Assembly (NCBI RefSeq): GCF_000688655.1
Contig: NZ_JIBO01000003.1
Coordinates: forward strand, 150,726 to 158,725
Source: Lonsdalea quercina subsp. quercina
GTDB taxonomy: Bacteria > Pseudomonadota > Gammaproteobacteria > Enterobacterales > Enterobacteriaceae
DNA: 8,000 nt
Reading direction: 5' to 3'
The notes beneath the pieces were generated by a model, which was given only the letters and a program-made list of their open reading frames with translations, did no database searches and had not been told where the DNA came from. The position numbers and the translations under genes are program-made. Of the stretch, positions 5,821 through 8,000 are shown in pieces; the first letter of the stretch is position 1; the number at the start of each line of letters is the position of its first letter.

Positions 5821-8000
5821 CTGACTTCTGCATCAGATGTTTCTTCCGAAGACACTTCCGGCGGCACTCGTAGTTCAGCTGTGTCGACTGATACTTCTTC
5901 TGAAGCGGCTTCTGCCGATACTACGGCTCCGTCGCTTGTCATCTCCTTCGCTGAAGATGGAAAGGTCGAGTTCAAATTTTCGGAAACGCCGAATGGTTTT
6001 GACCTCACGGACATCGCAGTTGATCACGGCTCCATTACGAGCCTGACACAGGACCCTAATGATCCTACGCATTGGGTTGCGATTTTGACGCCGGATAGCG
6101 ATTACGAAGGTTCGGTATCTGTTACTGTGCCTGACGGCAGCTATACGGATGACGCAGGCAACGCCGGTCAGGGCGCGGAAGGTACCGTGTCCGTTGATAC
6201 CCTAGCGCCGGAAGCGACCATCACCATTGATCCGATTACTGCTGACGATCGCATCAACCTGGCCGAATCCGGCGAGACGCAAACTATTACAGGGCGTGTC
6301 GGTGGTGAGGTTAAGATCGGCGACACCGTGACGGTGACCATTGGTGGCAACACTTACAAAACCTCCGTTGTTGATGATGACGATGGCAACAACGTCTGGA
6401 GTGTGGATGTTGCGGGCAGCACGCTGGCCGATAACTCACAGATCCATGCGGAGGTCACCACCACCGATGACGCGGGCAATGCCACCACGGCATCGGTCGA
6501 TCGCGGCTATACGGTGGACCTCGCCGCGCCGGAAGCCTCCATCACTATCGACGATGTGACCGGTGACAACACTGTCAATATCGCGGAAGCGGGACAGCCG
6601 CAGGCCATCACCGGTCGCGTCGGTAATGACGTGCAGGTGGGCGATACGGTCACCGTGACCATCGGCGATCAGGCTTACCAGACCACGGTGACCGCCTCCG
6701 ATAGCGGCAACGTGTGGAGCGTCAGCGTGCCGGGCGATGTACTGGCCGGTAATTCGCAGATCCATGCCGAAGTCACTACCACCGATGCGGCGGGTAACCC
6801 AACGACTGCCACGGCCGACCACGGTTATTCCGTTGATACGGCGGCGCCGGAAGCGAGCATCACTATCGATGACGTGACGGCAGATAACACCGTCAATATC
6901 GCCGAAGCGGGTCAGAGCCAGAATGTGACCGGTCGCGTCGGCAACGACGTGCAGGTGGGCGATACGGTCACCGTGACCATCGGCGATCAGTCGTACCAGA
7001 CCACCGTGACGGCCTCCGATAACGGCAACGTATGGAGCGTGAGCGTGCCGGGCGAGGTGCTGGCCGGTAATAATGAAATTCATGCCGAAGTCACCACCAC
7101 CGATGCGGCGGGTAACCCAACGACTGCCACGGCCGACCACGGTTATTCCGTTGATACGGCGGCACCGGAAGCGAGCATCACTATCGATGACGTGACGGCA
7201 GATAACACCGTCAATATCGCCGAAGCGGGTCAGAGCCAGAATGTGACTGGCCGCGTCGGCAACGACGTGCAGGTGGGCGATACGGTCACCGTGACCATCG
7301 GCGATCAGGCTTACCAGACCACCGTGACAGCGTCTGATAGCGGCAACGTGTGGAGTGTCAGCGTACCGGGCGAGGTACTGGCCGGTAATAATGAAATTCA
7401 TGCTGAAGTCACCACCACGGATGCAGCCGGTAACCCGACCACGGCATCTGCCGATCATGGCTACGCGGTCGATACGGCGGCGCCGGAAGCATCGATCACT
7501 ATCGATAACGTCACCGGTGATAACACCGTCAATATCGCCGAATCGGGTCAGAACCAGAACGTGACTGGCCGCGTCGGCAACGACGTGCAGGTGGGCGATA
7601 CGGTGACCGTGACCATCGGCGATCAGGCTTACCAGACCACCGTGACGGCCTCCGATAACGGCAATGTGTGGAGTGTCAGCGTGCCGGGCGAGGTGCTGGC
7701 CGGTAACAGCCAGATCCACGCGGAAGTGACCACTACCGATGATGCAGGCAACGCCACGACTGCCGGTGCTGACCACAGCTACGCGGTCGATACCGCCGCG
7801 CCGGAAGCGTCCATTACCATCGACGATGTGACGGCAGACAACACGGTGAACATTGCCGAAGCGGGTCAGAACCAGAATGTGACCGGTCGCGTCGGCAATG
7901 ACGTGCAGGTCGGCGACACGGTGACCGTGACCATCGGCGATCAGGCTTACCAGACTACGGTGACCGCGTCGGATAACGGCAACGTGTGGAGCGTCAGCGT
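5380..8000 (+). CDS. lapA: Giant LapA-type repetitive surface adhesin, 3' end beyond the window
   Basis: This is a very large surface adhesin expected to mediate attachment and biofilm formation, exported by the neighbouring type I system. At least 873 codons are open to the window edge. There is no Sec signal peptide, as expected for a type I substrate. In order it has: a retention module at about residues 1-147 beginning VSSVIGTIKFVIGQVFVI and containing DGRTLDLGRDSQW (53-65); the LapG-type cleavage motif TAAG (105-108); a Ser/Thr/Asp-rich linker (about 144-182); one divergent Ig-like domain (183-275); and Ig-like repeats of 106-107 residues from 276 on. The first in-frame ATG is at residue 71, inside the retention module, so GTG with its good ribosome site is the start. 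No RTX nonapeptides occur here; any would be near the unseen C-terminus. Related large adhesins include LapA and the multi-repeat adhesins of soft-rot enterobacteria. The symbol is by analogy; the class is secure. Confidence 0.92.
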   Translation, partial: MSSVIGTIKFVIGQVFVIAQDGTQRQVSAGDHIYRGEQVATGNAGAVSISLPDGRTLDLGRDSQWSESQSMGTTTEHRASESQDVASVQEAIEKGLDPTQSLEATAAGGNTSTDIGEAGDGGGHRENVVLDLTGNVVDPTSGYETGTLTSASDVSSEDTSGGTRSSAVSTDTSSEAASADTTAPSLVISFAEDGKVEFKFSETPNGFDLTDIAVDHGSITSLTQDPNDPTHWVAILTPDSDYEGSVSVTVPDGSYTDDAGNAGQGAEGTVSVDTLAPEATITIDPITADDRINLAESGETQTITGRVGGEVKIGDTVTVTIGGNTYKTSVVDDDDGNNVWSVDVAGSTLADNSQIHAEVTTTDDAGNATTASVDRGYTVDLAAPEASITIDDVTGDNTVNIAEAGQPQAITGRVGNDVQVGDTVTVTIGDQAYQTTVTASDSGNVWSVSVPGDVLAGNSQIHAEVTTTDAAGNPTTATADHGYSVDTAAPEASITIDDVTADNTVNIAEAGQSQNVTGRVGNDVQVGDTVTVTIGDQSYQTTVTASDNGNVWSVSVPGEVLAGNNEIHAEVTTTDAAGNPTTATADHGYSVDTAAPEASITIDDVTADNTVNIAEAGQSQNVTGRVGNDVQVGDTVTVTIGDQAYQTTVTASDSGNVWSVSVPGEVLAGNNEIHAEVTTTDAAGNPTTASADHGYAVDTAAPEASITIDNVTGDNTVNIAESGQNQNVTGRVGNDVQVGDTVTVTIGDQAYQTTVTASDNGNVWSVSVPGEVLAGNSQIHAEVTTTDDAGNATTAGADHSYAVDTAAPEASITIDDVTADNTVNIAEAGQNQNVTGRVGNDVQVGDTVTVTIGDQAYQTTVTASDNGNVWSVS
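5692..5703 (+). other. Predicted LapG cleavage motif TAAG in the adhesin
   Basis: Codons ACC-GCC-GCC-GGC encode T105-A106-A107-G108, within DPTQSLEATAAGG. In Pseudomonas LapA the calcium-dependent protease LapG cuts between the two alanines of TAAG at nearly the same distance from the N-terminus. Cleavage here would leave a stub of about 106 residues and free the adhesin. The motif and position are seen; cleavage in this organism is inferred. Confidence 0.8.
5809..5925 (+). other. Ser/Thr-rich low-complexity linker of the adhesin
   Basis: Residues 144-182 are dominated by Ser, Thr, Ala, Asp and Glu, for example SASDVSSEDTSGG and STDTSSEAASAD, with almost no large hydrophobic residues. The stretch is probably extended and disordered. 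It lies between the retention module and the first folded Ig-like domain, so it is a good candidate for the segment that threads the outer-membrane channel while the protein is retained. Confidence 0.6.
5926..6204 (+). other. First, divergent Ig-like domain of the adhesin
   Basis: Residues 183-275 form a 93-residue Ig-like domain unlike the later repeats. It starts APSLVISF and has FSETPNGFDLTDIAV, a central THWVAILTP strand, a VSVTVPDGSYTDDAGNAG segment and ends before APEATITI. The pattern resembles the bacterial Ig-like family I know as Big_12; the family number is from memory. The TDDAGN segment near its end recurs in the later repeats and may bind calcium at domain boundaries. Confidence 0.65.
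6205..8000 (+). repeat. Tandem array of ~318-bp repeats encoding Ig-like domains
   Basis: Unit starts, at the Ala codon of APEA, are 6205, 6526, 6844, 7162, 7480 and 7798. The first unit is 321 bases (107 residues), the next four are exactly 318 bases (106 residues), and the sixth is cut by the window. A typical unit runs APEASITIDDVT, NTVNIAEAGQ, VTGRVGNDVQVGDTVTVTIG, YQTTVTASD, GNVWSVSVPGEVLAG, IHAEVTTTDAAGN and a GYSVDTA boundary. The first unit is the most diverged (for example DDDDGNN where the others have ASDSGN or ASDNGN). The rest differ at only a few positions, such as AGQSQ, AGQNQ or AGQPQ, and NNEIH or NSQIH. These are bacterial Ig-like domains forming a long stalk; the TTDAAGN segment is a plausible interdomain calcium site. 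Confidence 0.92.

Noticed and set aside
6436..7776. A 446-codon open frame on the minus strand with its own internal repeats
   Set aside because: It lies exactly opposite the adhesin repeats and keeps their 106-residue period. Absence of stops follows from the GC-rich repeated codons, and its composition (very high His, Arg, Gly, Ile) matches no known family.
6205..8000. Regular repeats as a CRISPR array
   Set aside because: Units are 318 bases, contiguous, in frame and encode Ig-like domains. There are no short repeats with unique spacers.
5380..8000. RTX calcium-binding nonapeptides in the adhesin
   Set aside because: No GGxGxDxUx repeats appear in the visible part. If present, they would be near the unseen C-terminus.

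Overview
The window holds a type I secretion locus for a giant, repetitive cell-surface adhesin of the LapA class. On the minus strand, read from right to left, lie a TolC-like outer-membrane channel (about 3656-5008), an ABC exporter of the LapB/RTX type with a degenerate peptidase-like N-terminus (1401-3599), and an HlyD-family membrane fusion protein (50-1414). Together these supply all three parts of a secretion channel. The exporter and fusion-protein genes overlap by 14 bases and look translationally coupled.

On the plus strand, across an AT-rich gap of about 350 bases, an adhesin gene starts with GTG at 5380 and stays open to the window edge (873 complete codons, no stop). Its first ~147 residues are a LapA-type retention module containing the dialanine motif TAAG (residues 105-108), the kind of site cut by the periplasmic protease LapG. 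A Ser/Thr-rich linker, one divergent Ig-like domain and an array of ~106-residue Ig-like repeats follow. Five repeats are complete and a sixth is cut by the window. The 318-base period is exact from the second repeat on, and some neighbouring blocks are almost identical in DNA.

Reading the parts together: the three-component channel exports the adhesin, the retention module should hold it in the outer-membrane pore, and proteolysis at TAAG would release it. In characterised systems that cut is governed by cyclic-di-GMP through LapD and LapG. Neither gene is in this window. The C-terminal secretion signal and any RTX region of the adhesin also lie beyond base 8000.

The divergent region 5033-5379 is the natural control point. 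It is about one-third GC (98 of 300 bases, 5041-5340) and has a possible sigma-70 promoter. Just before the adhesin start is a leader with a hairpin and four GGA motifs that could be read by CsrA/RsmA.

Organism: a Gram-negative gammaproteobacterium. The protein styles and moderate GC fit Enterobacterales, perhaps a soft-rot genus such as Pectobacterium or Dickeya. This is inference; no rRNA or marker gene is present. Bases 1-49 hold no recognisable gene.
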